Shown here: positions 46,901 through 55,199 of the stretch, in pieces
How positions within the stretch are numbered: position 1 is the first letter of the stretch
Layout: each line of letters begins with the position of its first letter
Assembly (NCBI GenBank): GCA_029262455.1
Contig: JAJCZJ010000088.1
Span: 396,273 to 460,272, forward strand
Length of the DNA stretch: 64,000 bases
Source: Deltaproteobacteria bacterium
GTDB lineage: Bacteria; Desulfobacterota; Binatia; HRBIN30; CADEER01
Direction of reading: 5' to 3'
Notes under the pieces: generated by a model
The model's database searches: none
What the model saw: the letters and a program-made list of their open reading frames with translations, nothing else
What the model was told of the DNA's origin: nothing
Program-made: the position numbers and the translations under genes

Positions 46901-49900
46901 GCCCGCAGTATGTCCTGACGACAAGCGAGGGAGTGACTCTCGAAGAGCGCCGCTTCCACTACGACGGGGCCCCGCTTGGCACGCTTGCGGCGGCAAACCT
47001 GACCCGCATTGAAATGTGGCTCGACACAGAGTCGACCTGGGTGGCAACCGAAAACGAATACGATGAGTATGGGAACATCGTACGAGCACGCAACGGCAAC
47101 GGAGCCGAGACTTTCTTCGACTACGATGATGGGACGGGCTCGTACCTGTATCCGATCTCCGAGATCAATCCGGTTGGCCATCAGTTGGTGACGGCCGTGG
47201 ACTATCGCTACGGTCGCCCGGCGATCCGTTGGGGAGCGAATGGTATCTCAACGGCGACAGTCTATCAGTACGATGCCGCGGGGCGGTTGATTTGCGAAGC
47301 GCGACCGGGCGATAGCCTCGGCGATTGTACGTTCAGAACAACCTATGACTTTGCCGATTCGACGGGCGAGTATTCCAGTGTGCGCGTCGAGCGCAAGCAA
47401 TCGGGATACAGTGTCGGGCGGGTCACCACGGCCTTCTTCGATGCCTTGGGACGCGAGAGATTCTCGGAAGTCGACGCAGTCGTCCAGGGCAACCCCTCAT
47501 TGGTTCGCCGCGGCCAGGTCGACTACGACGCGGGTGGGCGGGTTCGTGAACGCTACTATCCCTATCCCGCAGCTGACGTTGTTCCGTCGAAAGGTTCGAC
47601 CCGCTTTGACTATCATTTGAACGGGAGTACTTATGCAGACCCTCTGGGCCGTGTGTACGAAATAAACCACTCCGACGGTACATCGACCCGCGAGGAGTAT
47701 TTCGGAGAGCTCGTACGGTCCTACGACGAGCAGGGATATCGGACAGACCGGTTCCTCGATGCGCACCACCGGGTGGTTCGCGAGGAACGTTTGCTGGCTG
47801 GATCGATCGAGTCGTCGATGTCGACCGAATACGATGGCATGGGTCGAGTGACGGCGATCTACCAGAATGACTCGGTGATCCCCAGCAAGGTCCATGTGTT
47901 TGATTCTATGGGTCGGCGGGTGTCGGTGGTCGACCGCGACAGTGGTACCTGGACGTACGGCTACGATCACGCCGGCAACTTGCTCTACCGTGACGACCCA
48001 AAGCCGAACCAACACGTTCAGTACTGCTACGATGCCGCCGATCGACCCCTGCGTTCTTGCCCGATGGACGAGGACTTTCAGACGGCGTACCCGTGCGCGA
48101 TCACGTGTGAGTCCGAGAATCGATTCGTCTACGACGATACGCAGGTGCCGTTTTCGATTGGCCGGCTGAGTGAGGCGAAGGACGACGCGGGAGCGTTTCG
48201 CGTGTTGGAATACGATGCGCGCGGGCGACAGGTCGTTACCGAACGCGAGATCGACGCCGGTGGTGAAGTGACACGAGCCCGTCTCGAGTTTGCGTACAAC
48301 GATACGGACGAGATCATCAGTGTTCGTTACCCGGACGGTGAGGTGGTGACCACGACCTACGATGAGATAGGTCAACCGATCAGCCTACAGAACGACTCTG
48401 GCGAGCAATATGTGACGAGCGTTTGGTACGACGAACTCCGCCGTGCGACGTCGGTATGGCACGGCAATGGAACCCGTGACACCCGCTCTTACTTTGGAGA
48501 AGAGGGGCGGCATCGTCTGCAAGCGGTTACGACGACAGCGCAGCAATCGTTCGCTCTGATGATGGTCTTCGACTACGACGCCCGTGGTCAGATCTCATCG
48601 GTTGGCGACTTCGACGGAACGGCGAAGTCGAACAATGCGTCATACCAATACGACCATCTAGGTCGACTGACGTCCTATGATAGCCACGCCGCGGGAGCGG
48701 AGGATCGAACCTATCAGTATGACTCCTGGGGAAACATGGTGCGCAAGGGGGACCGTACGCTCGTGTTTGGCGATCCGTCGTTGCCGAACGTATCTCCACA
48801 TCAGGTCCTGGCCACCAACGGAATCTTCGTCGTACACGACGAAAACGGTAACCGTCTCAGTGGAGCCGTTTCGGGAACCGTGTATTCCTTCAACGCCGAA
48901 GATCGACTCGAGAGAGTCGTTGAACCGGGCGCCTCTGTCGAGTTCCTATACGATTACGAGGGAAAGCGCCGGGCGCGGATCGTCGACCAAGGCCAGGGCG
49001 ACCAGATAACGCGCTACTACGACGATCTCGTTCACACGACCGCGGACGGCAAGACGGTGAAATCGTATTTTCTTGGCGGCGTGCGAGTGGCGACGGGAAC
49101 TAGCAACGATACTTCGTGGCAGATGGCGGCTGCCGACGGTGGCGTGGTGCGTGTGGTCAGCGCCTGGCAAGGGCGCCCAGTCCTCTTGGTCGAGTTCGAC
49201 CCAATGCTACAGAACGTTGCGCTGGCGGGGACCCTCCTGCTGTTGCTGATGGTGGCCCTCGCGCCGCGGGGTCGCTCGAGACGAGTCGTCGGCGTTCGCG
49301 TGCGTCGAGCTCATGCGTCGGCGTTGGCGATCGTATTTGTGTTCACAGTGTTACCTTGGCCGGTGTTGGTCCGACCGGCGTCGGCGCAGTGCAGTGCTCC
49401 GACACCGACGCCGACGCCTCCAGCCGACATTTCGCATCTCCACCAGGACCACCTTGGATCGACGATGGCGATCACAGACGGCGACGGCATTGTCAGGGAG
49501 CACCTCCGCTACATGCCCTTTGGCGAGCTTCGGGGTCGGTGGGACCGGTTTGGCACCGCGATCTCTTCGCCGAGTTCCGAGACCGTTCGGTTCGAGTACA
49601 CGGGACACGAGACGGAGGCTGTCTCAGGACTGATTTATGCAGGTGCGCGTTTCTATGACCCGGTAATCGGAAGCTTTCTGTCGCCAGATCCGGTTGGCGA
49701 ATTCTCGAATCCTTACTCTTACGTCGGGTGGGACCCGATCAACGGAGAAGACCCGACTGGTGAATGCGAGATCCTGTGCACCTTAGCCGTTAGTTTCGTC
49801 GTCGGCTTTGCGATTGCTGCTGGTGATGCCGCTTTCTCCGGCGATAGTTTGGGAGAATCGCTGAAGGCAGGTTTGATCGGCGGCCTGACGAGTGCCTTTA

Positions 49901-50610
49901 CTAGCGGGATTCTGGGGCCTGCTGGCAGTGCGATCGATGGTGTGGACGGTTGGGTTCGTGTTGCGGGGGAGGTGGTGAAATGGACCTCCGCCGCCTATCA
50001 GGTCTACAGTACTGTGGAGTCGTTTCGCCAGGGTGAGTACCTTGCGGGTAGTCGCGGTGCGCTGCTCATACTGAACGCGGCTTACGGCGGGTTCTCCACA
50101 TCTGGCTCGGGGGTTGGCGCGAAACCTTCGTCGATGCCGAGCGGGGCCATGGCGTTTGATTCGACGGCCCCTGGGGTCGGCGGCGGGCCGCGCCTGTCGA
50201 CCTTGGCGGATCGGTTTCCTGCGCAGCCTCCGTCCGGTACCGCGGCCAATATCCGGAGTACTTCGGTGACTGTTTTTGGGATTAAGGTCGAGGTCGGCAC
50301 CGCTTGGGCCATCGATAGTGCCGGCGGTCGCCAGGTCTTCGACATTTTCTCCGTTGGATTCGAGAGCGAGATACTCGAGATTGGGACGGTTGCCGGCGCC
50401 CAGCTGACGGATGCGAGTGACGTAGGGCGACTCGGAGGTCGCTCGACCAGCCTCGGCGGCTCGGGTGGACCAAGCGTCATAGGCTTCGGCGGTGAGTATA
50501 CGGTCGGTCAGAACTACTCTGGCGTTACGGTGTATGCCGGCGCCCAGTTCGGAATAGCGCCGATCGGTGCCTACGCGTTACGCGAAAACTGGACACCGCG
50601 CAGTGATTAG
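43981..50610 (+). CDS. Giant RHS/SpvB-type exported protein with internal membrane segment
   Basis: 2209 residues. Order: signal peptide (1-27), SpvB/TcC-like N-terminal domain (about 40-300), a VCBS/FG-GAP region with six DxNGDGxxD-type calcium loops (about 360-720), YD/RHS repeats (950-1740), two hydrophobic helices (1742-1763 and 1780-1800, the second ending in an AxA site ASA-QC), a Thr-Pro linker, the RHS core (about 1810-1922, GARFYDPVIGSFLSPDPVG) and a 285-residue unique tail. The RHS/Tc shell normally encases a C-terminal payload. Here the internal helices would split the shell from the core. No immunity gene follows; bioB comes next. Payload function is unknown. Confidence 0.88.
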   Translation: MIRRLGTRNVVALLLGGVLVSATIVAADTTTSIGDRSGEGATAFSGLAGSPEANLFTGALTTDIQIKVPPGRKGMTPRLALRYASTGSASPFGYGWDLTMGRIDRSTKWGVPRCTGAHTDEFVLLLPDGNAVDLVPSAAGGFRPDIEESYIKADRDSVANTWTVRDRAGMRYTFGDHASARVSTKIDGPVLALNPDGSCDLTAAWMLTRVEDTNGNSIDIEWTSTENVPLPSRILYGGNSNGIPHIFTVVFHYLWRPPADMFTSYKLGVEQRTMFRLTGIAVYSDVPADQTFVRGYGFHYFDEGSSNSLLNSVTASDEPTQTFVYSELGLGHTNESQAASVSVPAGYTYLRSWNDSLEVQQSIIDMNGDGKLDLVKGGFFPWNVHFGRNDGAGSMSFDPTPVLWTGDNGYSEGRIRNVWIDSDPCDDNGWACTVVDTFDITGDGRTDYVVATDPGQPWRVHAGERHPDGSWGFSETPILWPAPDRMLRQQNGGHTYRDTIDVNGDGLPDFVDVVGGVWSVWLNNGLGFESTPLPSFPSPVASISHSVSGDDGPTLHMLADMNGDGLADLLRHVDAGGDPLCDDFPWDPGLAQEINRHDCLLLYYNTGQGFSIDPEVMPLPLSANGVSMQQAGAVIADLVDVNGDGLPDWVELSSDGLSWNIMTNVGGRLTGLGFASTPPYDAVTYANWPGGSGPIRRRIGRNTAIDMVDLNGDGFLDRVVSGGTAWEVQLNGLSQKPKLMTMMENGLGGTNTIVYEPSSRFDHSGGDEQPDLPFITWVVGATRLNDGLCTPPPTANVFDRTENPCIDLGHERLDFFDYQDGRLAIDYEFDSGGAPIGIVHRGFRGFRRVTRTDIDGNETASVFAQGPEARGRLLELYYYAGDQQNGSLVRYETNQWSTRPTSGGGRTQIWLSQNARLTYDLGATPHAIVTRNDEVDPYGNVLRTSVLGSSTPTVETLTFYAFPFGANGCYPFDRPQYVLTTSEGVTLEERRFHYDGAPLGTLAAANLTRIEMWLDTESTWVATENEYDEYGNIVRARNGNGAETFFDYDDGTGSYLYPISEINPVGHQLVTAVDYRYGRPAIRWGANGISTATVYQYDAAGRLICEARPGDSLGDCTFRTTYDFADSTGEYSSVRVERKQSGYSVGRVTTAFFDALGRERFSEVDAVVQGNPSLVRRGQVDYDAGGRVRERYYPYPAADVVPSKGSTRFDYHLNGSTYADPLGRVYEINHSDGTSTREEYFGELVRSYDEQGYRTDRFLDAHHRVVREERLLAGSIESSMSTEYDGMGRVTAIYQNDSVIPSKVHVFDSMGRRVSVVDRDSGTWTYGYDHAGNLLYRDDPKPNQHVQYCYDAADRPLRSCPMDEDFQTAYPCAITCESENRFVYDDTQVPFSIGRLSEAKDDAGAFRVLEYDARGRQVVTEREIDAGGEVTRARLEFAYNDTDEIISVRYPDGEVVTTTYDEIGQPISLQNDSGEQYVTSVWYDELRRATSVWHGNGTRDTRSYFGEEGRHRLQAVTTTAQQSFALMMVFDYDARGQISSVGDFDGTAKSNNASYQYDHLGRLTSYDSHAAGAEDRTYQYDSWGNMVRKGDRTLVFGDPSLPNVSPHQVLATNGIFVVHDENGNRLSGAVSGTVYSFNAEDRLERVVEPGASVEFLYDYEGKRRARIVDQGQGDQITRYYDDLVHTTADGKTVKSYFLGGVRVATGTSNDTSWQMAAADGGVVRVVSAWQGRPVLLVEFDPMLQNVALAGTLLLLLMVALAPRGRSRRVVGVRVRRAHASALAIVFVFTVLPWPVLVRPASAQCSAPTPTPTPPADISHLHQDHLGSTMAITDGDGIVREHLRYMPFGELRGRWDRFGTAISSPSSETVRFEYTGHETEAVSGLIYAGARFYDPVIGSFLSPDPVGEFSNPYSYVGWDPINGEDPTGECEILCTLAVSFVVGFAIAAGDAAFSGDSLGESLKAGLIGGLTSAFTSGILGPAGSAIDGVDGWVRVAGEVVKWTSAAYQVYSTVESFRQGEYLAGSRGALLILNAAYGGFSTSGSGVGAKPSSMPSGAMAFDSTAPGVGGGPRLSTLADRFPAQPPSGTAANIRSTSVTVFGIKVEVGTAWAIDSAGGRQVFDIFSVGFESEILEIGTVAGAQLTDASDVGRLGGRSTSLGGSGGPSVIGFGGEYTVGQNYSGVTVYAGAQFGIAPIGAYALRENWTPRSD

Positions 50611-50780
50611 CATGGTTCGGACCTCGGGTGAGGTGGATTTCCGGCTGAGCTGCGTGTCCCACCACGCCTGTCCCTGCTTGGTTGGGAGCTGCTGATCCCG
50701 GCGTGGCGGCGGCCTTTGTCGCCGCCGCGCACCCCCCGGGGATGGTTGATTCGCGGCATCGCCGTTGGTACGTGCGATCG

Positions 50781-51827
50781 ATGGGCACAAATTCAACGAC
50801 GAACGGCGATATGGGATGGCTAGCTACCTTGGGAAGCTCTGTCTTGGCGGGTGAACCGATTGAGCGTGACACAGCGCTCGCCATTTTGGCCCTCACCGAT
50901 GATCAGACTCCGGTGCTCCTCGAGCAAACGAGGAAGGTCCGCGAGCATCACCATGGCCGGCGCGTCAAATTGTGCCTGTTGCGCAATGCGCGTAGCGGAA
51001 TTTGCCCTGAGGACTGCCACTACTGCTCGCAATCCTCGGTCTCTAAGGCCGATATTTCCCGCTACAAGATCGATTCAGCGGATCAGCTGCTCGAGGGTGC
51101 AAAGCGTGCCGTCGCTACCGGGGCGCGACGCTTCTGCATGGTGACCAGTGGGCGCGGTCCGAACGACTCTGACATCGAAAGATTCTCGGACGCGGCCCGG
51201 CGTATCAAGGGGGAGTATCCGGACATCGAGTTGTGTGTGTCGGCTGGGCTGATGGACGAAGGACAGGCACGTGCTCTTAAGGATGCAGGTATTGGGTGGG
51301 TGAATCACAACCTCAACACGAGCGAGCGGCACCATCCGGCGATTTGTACGACGCACACCTACGAAGATCGAATTCGGACCATCGAGAACGTCAAGAAGGC
51401 AGGGTTGTCCACGTGTTGTGGCGGCATCATTGGTATGGGCGAGACCGATGAGGACGTCGTTGATCTCGCGTTTGCCTTGCGCGAGCTGCACGTTGACTCT
51501 CTGCCAGTCAACTTTTTGATCCCGATTGAGGGCACCCCGCTGCAAGATCGGGCCGATCTTACCCCGCAGAAGTGTCTGAGGACCCTTTGCTTGTTTCGGC
51601 TAACCAACCCGGAAGCTGAGATCAGAGTCGCCGGCGGGCGCGAGCACAATTTGAAAGAGTTCCAGTCGGAGTCCCTGTTTGCCGCGAACTCGATTTTCGT
51701 CGAAGGCTATCTAACGACACCGGGGCAGGCGTACCGCGATGCCCACGCGATGGTGACGGACCTTGGGTTTGAGGTCGAACCTGGGTTGGAGGGATCGGTC
51801 AGCGCCGCTGCTGCGCCGCCGGCCTGA
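50781..51827 (+). CDS. bioB: Biotin synthase
   Basis: Radical SAM enzyme converting dethiobiotin to biotin by sulfur insertion. The [4Fe-4S] motif is CPEDCHYC and the [2Fe-2S] ligands include the Cys of RFCMVTSGR and of STCCGG, with the Arg of RVAGGRE. From ATG 50781 it has 348 residues, close to the family. Earlier in-frame ATG at 50742 and later at 50811 are possible; no ribosome site is decisive. No other bio gene is in the window. Its TGA abuts the convergent macro gene. Confidence 0.96.
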   Translation: MGTNSTTNGDMGWLATLGSSVLAGEPIERDTALAILALTDDQTPVLLEQTRKVREHHHGRRVKLCLLRNARSGICPEDCHYCSQSSVSKADISRYKIDSADQLLEGAKRAVATGARRFCMVTSGRGPNDSDIERFSDAARRIKGEYPDIELCVSAGLMDEGQARALKDAGIGWVNHNLNTSERHHPAICTTHTYEDRIRTIENVKKAGLSTCCGGIIGMGETDEDVVDLAFALRELHVDSLPVNFLIPIEGTPLQDRADLTPQKCLRTLCLFRLTNPEAEIRVAGGREHNLKEFQSESLFAANSIFVEGYLTTPGQAYRDAHAMVTDLGFEVEPGLEGSVSAAAAPPA

Positions 51828-52349
51828 TCAGACGGGGTTCGCGGCGTTGCGGTAGATCGCCAAATCGGCTTCGGAAAACAAGACGAAGCGAACAAACACG
51901 ATCTCCGGGTGCTGCGAGAGGTATTGGCGGACGGTTCCGATGGCGATGGGAGCCGCTTGGTCGATGGGGTAACCATAGGCTCCGGTGCTGATCGAAGGGA
52001 ACGCCACCGTCGCGACGCGGTTGTCACTGGCAACTTCGAGGCTTCGTCGATAGGCACTAGCCAGGAGGTCAGCCTCATGGTTCTGGCCACCTCGGTATAT
52101 CGGTCCGACGGTGTGGATCACGTAGCGCGCCGGTAGATTTCCGCCGCCGGTTAGGACGGCATCACCGATTTCGCAGCCGCCAATTTTTCGGCATTCGGCT
52201 AGGATCTGTGGTCCGCCGGCGCGGTGGATCGCTCCATCGACACCGCCTCCGCCCAAAAGGGTTGAGTTGGCCGCGTTGACGATGGCGTCGACTGCGGCCT
52301 CAGTGATGTCGCCGCGGATCAGATCGAGTCGGCTTTGTTCCGTTTCCAT
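51828..52349 (-). CDS. Macro-domain ADP-ribose hydrolase (YmdB-like)
   Basis: A 173-residue stand-alone macro domain that hydrolyses O-acetyl-ADP-ribose or mono-ADP-ribose on proteins. Motifs are [30 protein letters not shown] (start of the fold) and [12 protein letters not shown] (ADP-ribose pocket). Identity is clear; the cellular role is not. Its stop and that of bioB share the palindrome TGATCA, with no space between the genes. Confidence 0.95.
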   Translation of the reverse strand: METEQSRLDLIRGDITEAAVDAIVNAANSTLLGGGGVDGAIHRAGGPQILAECRKIGGCEIGDAVLTGGGNLPARYVIHTVGPIYRGGQNHEADLLASAYRRSLEVASDNRVATVAFPSISTGAYGYPIDQAAPIAIGTVRQYLSQHPEIVFVRFVLFSEADLAIYRNAANPV

Positions 52350-52550
52350 GGTTCCCTTCCCCGGGGTGTCGGGTTCGCAAACCTATAAGGTTTTGGGTCC
52401 ATCGTCACTGCCAAAGGGACGACCCCACTCGGCAGTAGTCGAAAGCTGTTTCCGTTTGACAAACATTGGGTTGCAGGCGACGCTTAGGCTCCCCCTGCCG
52501 ACCCGGCCAAACGCCGGTAGTCGGGTACAGCTATCAAAATGGAGCGTTGC

Positions 52551-55127
52551 ATGAGCCCAAGGAAGTTCTTTCTCATCACCTTTGCGTTTTCGCTACTCGT
52601 AGGATCGACCGCGCAAGCCGCGATCTCCTTTTTCGAGGCCGAGGTTGGGCTAGCGATTTCGCCCCAACCGGAGTTTCTGAGCGTCGCCGATATGAACAAT
52701 GACGGTCTCGATGACGTCGTTGTGATCAGTCCGCAGAGCGACGAGGTCAACGTCTTGCTGTCGTTTCCAAACCAGCCGTCGGGCTTTAGTCCGGTGGGCG
52801 TGGACAATTTCGGCTCGACGTTGCGTCGCGGCGAAGCCGGCGATGTAACCCGGGACGGCTTTCCCGACTTGGTCGTCCCCGACCAGCGCGCCGACGGGGT
52901 TTGGGTTCTGGTCGGCAATGGTCAAGGCCGCCTTCAGTCTCCGAGCTTCATTTCAGTTGGGCGCAACCCTTTTGCGGTAGCGCTAGGTGACTTCGATGGC
53001 GTCGATGGGGCAGATATCGCGGTAACCGACCAGAGACTTGGAAACGTAACCATTCTCCTCAACGATGGGGGGGCACCGCCAAGGTTTCGCCGAGGCCCGA
53101 TTTTCGCAGCCGGTGAGGCACCCGAAGACATAGTCACTCTTGACGTAGATGGAGATGGCAATCTCGATCTAGTGACCCTCAACGTTGGTGGTCCAAGGGT
53201 AAAGTCCATCTCCGTACTGCTGTTCGACTTTGTGACCGCCGGGTTGCCGGTTTTCATGCCGGCCAACAACTTTACGATTGGCGCTCGACCCGAGCAGCTC
53301 AACGTTGCCGATGTGAACAATGATGGCCGCGATGACTTGGTAATGCTCAACCGCCCGACAGGTGGTGGCAATAGCGAGATCAACGTCATGATCAACGCTG
53401 GCGGCGGTGTATTCAATAGCCCGACGATCTTCGAAGCACCGTGTCCGTTCTTTACTGGCGGTGCGACCTGTCGTTCGCGCGCTTTGGCGACGGGCGATTT
53501 TGATAATAATGGAACTGTTGATTTGGCGGTCTTCATGACCGACCCACGCCGAGTCGGCACAGGTTCGGGGATCGAGAACGATGCCCTGCTGATCTTTACC
53601 GGTCGCGGTGATGGTCAGTTCGGACAGGCCTCGGTTTTGCGGACTCCGAAGACACCGCTGGCGGCTGTGGCGTTGAACCTCAACGGCGACGGGCGGGTCG
53701 ACTTGGTCGCTGGTTTCCAGCGCTCGACCAACATGACCGGCTTCGTCAATGCATCGACGGGCGCTGGGTTGGAACCTGGCGACCGTTGTGTGGTTGGTGG
53801 CGACTGCGCATCCGGCTTCTGCATCGAGGGCGTCTGTTGTTTGACCGCTTGCGCGCCTGATGAGAGCTGTGCCGTCCCGACGCGTGAAGGGACGTGTGAG
53901 CGACTTCCGATCGACGTGATCCCTTGCACGGTAAGTGACGAGTGTTTCGCTTTTCCGGAGCCCGAGGACGATGGAATTTGCAAGGACGGGTTCTGTTGCG
54001 AGGACGGTTGTCCGGACGGACGTTGCGACATCGCCGGATTCGAAGGGCTCTGCATCGATACCCAAGACCCCGGACTACCGTGCACGGACGAGCGAGACTG
54101 TTCTTCGCGGTTTTGTGTTGACGGCGTGTGCTGTCGGGAGGCCTGTGACGAGGGTTTCTGTGGAGCCAATGCCGATGGCGTCTGCCGTGCACCACTTCCA
54201 CCTGGCGAGCCCTGTTCCCTCGATGGTCAATGCGATACGGGTTTCTGCGATTTTGCTGTAGACATTTGTTGTGTCTTCGCATGCGGCGACCAAGAGGAGT
54301 GTGCTGAGGATGGGCTTACGTGCATCCCAGATAATTCCGGAGAGAGGTTGCCAGGCGATTCCTGTGACGGTGACACAATCTGCCTCGAGAACAGCCAATG
54401 TGTAGACGGTGTCTGCTGTACTGTCTCTGGGTGTCCGGACGGCGAGATTTGTGCGGCGCCGAACGGAAATTGCGTTGTGATTCCGACCCCGACCCCGACG
54501 CCGGTCCCTCAGCCGAACGGCAACATCTGTAGCGACAACCCGAATGAGTGTGATTCTGGCAATTGCGTCGATCTCGTCTGCTGCAATGTTCCGGAATGTG
54601 ACGACGGCTTCTTCTGTTCCAGAGACGCTGGCGGCACGTGCGTTGAGGGCACGCCCCCGCCGACACCAACGCCGACGATCGTTCCGGCCTGCCGCGGCGT
54701 CCAGTGCGCTGGCGGAGAGAGGTGTGTCGAGCGAGATCTCGCGGGAGACGGAGTCTGTGTAGAGGAATGCGGGGCCGGTTTGTGCCTTTTTGGGGAGCGA
54801 TGCGTTGAGAACGAGGATCGCAATCCGATTTGCATCCCTGGATGTACCGATTTCCCGTGTGATGCGGGAACCTCGTGTCGCATTGGCGCTGGCGGCGACC
54901 CGGCCTGCGTGATTCCGTGTGGCAATGATGTATGCCTCGCCGGAGAGGTTTGCGAGAACGATCCTCTGCGTGGGCCGCAGTGTATCAGCTCATCTCGCAG
55001 CGGTGGTTGTGCTGTCGCTCAGGGGCAAGGCGCGTTGGATGTGTTGATCCTGCTCCTGCTGCCGGTCACCTTGTGGCTGCTGCGCCGCACCGAGGTGCTC
55101 GCGCCGATCCGCAGTCGCAAGCGCTAG
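52551..55127 (+). CDS. FG-GAP and disulfide-rich surface protein with C-terminal sorting tail
   Basis: 858 residues. A signal peptide (ending AQA) leads to seven FG-GAP/VCBS-like repeats with calcium loops (DMNNDGLDD and others, about residues 40-400). Then come about ten Cys-rich units with the pattern CxxDxxCxxxFCxxGVCC, two Thr-Pro linkers, and a tail of JDVT/MYXO-CTERM type: Gly-Gly-Cys, hydrophobic helix, Arg-Arg. Such tails are processed by rhombosortase- or myxosortase-type proteases and the protein is then lipidated or released. No sortase gene is in the window. It is probably an adhesin-like surface protein. ATG 52551 has GGAG 6 nt upstream; ATG 52539 is an alternative. Confidence 0.8.
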   Translation: MSPRKFFLITFAFSLLVGSTAQAAISFFEAEVGLAISPQPEFLSVADMNNDGLDDVVVISPQSDEVNVLLSFPNQPSGFSPVGVDNFGSTLRRGEAGDVTRDGFPDLVVPDQRADGVWVLVGNGQGRLQSPSFISVGRNPFAVALGDFDGVDGADIAVTDQRLGNVTILLNDGGAPPRFRRGPIFAAGEAPEDIVTLDVDGDGNLDLVTLNVGGPRVKSISVLLFDFVTAGLPVFMPANNFTIGARPEQLNVADVNNDGRDDLVMLNRPTGGGNSEINVMINAGGGVFNSPTIFEAPCPFFTGGATCRSRALATGDFDNNGTVDLAVFMTDPRRVGTGSGIENDALLIFTGRGDGQFGQASVLRTPKTPLAAVALNLNGDGRVDLVAGFQRSTNMTGFVNASTGAGLEPGDRCVVGGDCASGFCIEGVCCLTACAPDESCAVPTREGTCERLPIDVIPCTVSDECFAFPEPEDDGICKDGFCCEDGCPDGRCDIAGFEGLCIDTQDPGLPCTDERDCSSRFCVDGVCCREACDEGFCGANADGVCRAPLPPGEPCSLDGQCDTGFCDFAVDICCVFACGDQEECAEDGLTCIPDNSGERLPGDSCDGDTICLENSQCVDGVCCTVSGCPDGEICAAPNGNCVVIPTPTPTPVPQPNGNICSDNPNECDSGNCVDLVCCNVPECDDGFFCSRDAGGTCVEGTPPPTPTPTIVPACRGVQCAGGERCVERDLAGDGVCVEECGAGLCLFGERCVENEDRNPICIPGCTDFPCDAGTSCRIGAGGDPACVIPCGNDVCLAGEVCENDPLRGPQCISSSRSGGCAVAQGQGALDVLILLLLPVTLWLLRRTEVLAPIRSRKR

Positions 55128-55135
55128 TCTTTGTG

Positions 55136-55185
55136 GAACCCGGGAGTGTGCGTCGTTGACGACGACCGCTCTCGGGTTCTTAATT
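55136..55185. terminator. Bidirectional terminator between convergent genes
   Basis: Stem GAACCCGGGAG (55136-55146) and CTCTCGGGTTC (55169-55179) with one G-U pair and an inner GTCGT-TG-ACGAC hairpin, then TTAATTT. It lies between the FG-GAP gene and the DnaQ-UvrC gene. Confidence 0.7.
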
Positions 55186-55199
55186 TCAAGCTTCTTGGA

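Noticed and set aside
52457..52485. TTGACA as a -35 box before the FG-GAP gene
   Set aside because: No acceptable -10 lies 16-18 bp downstream.
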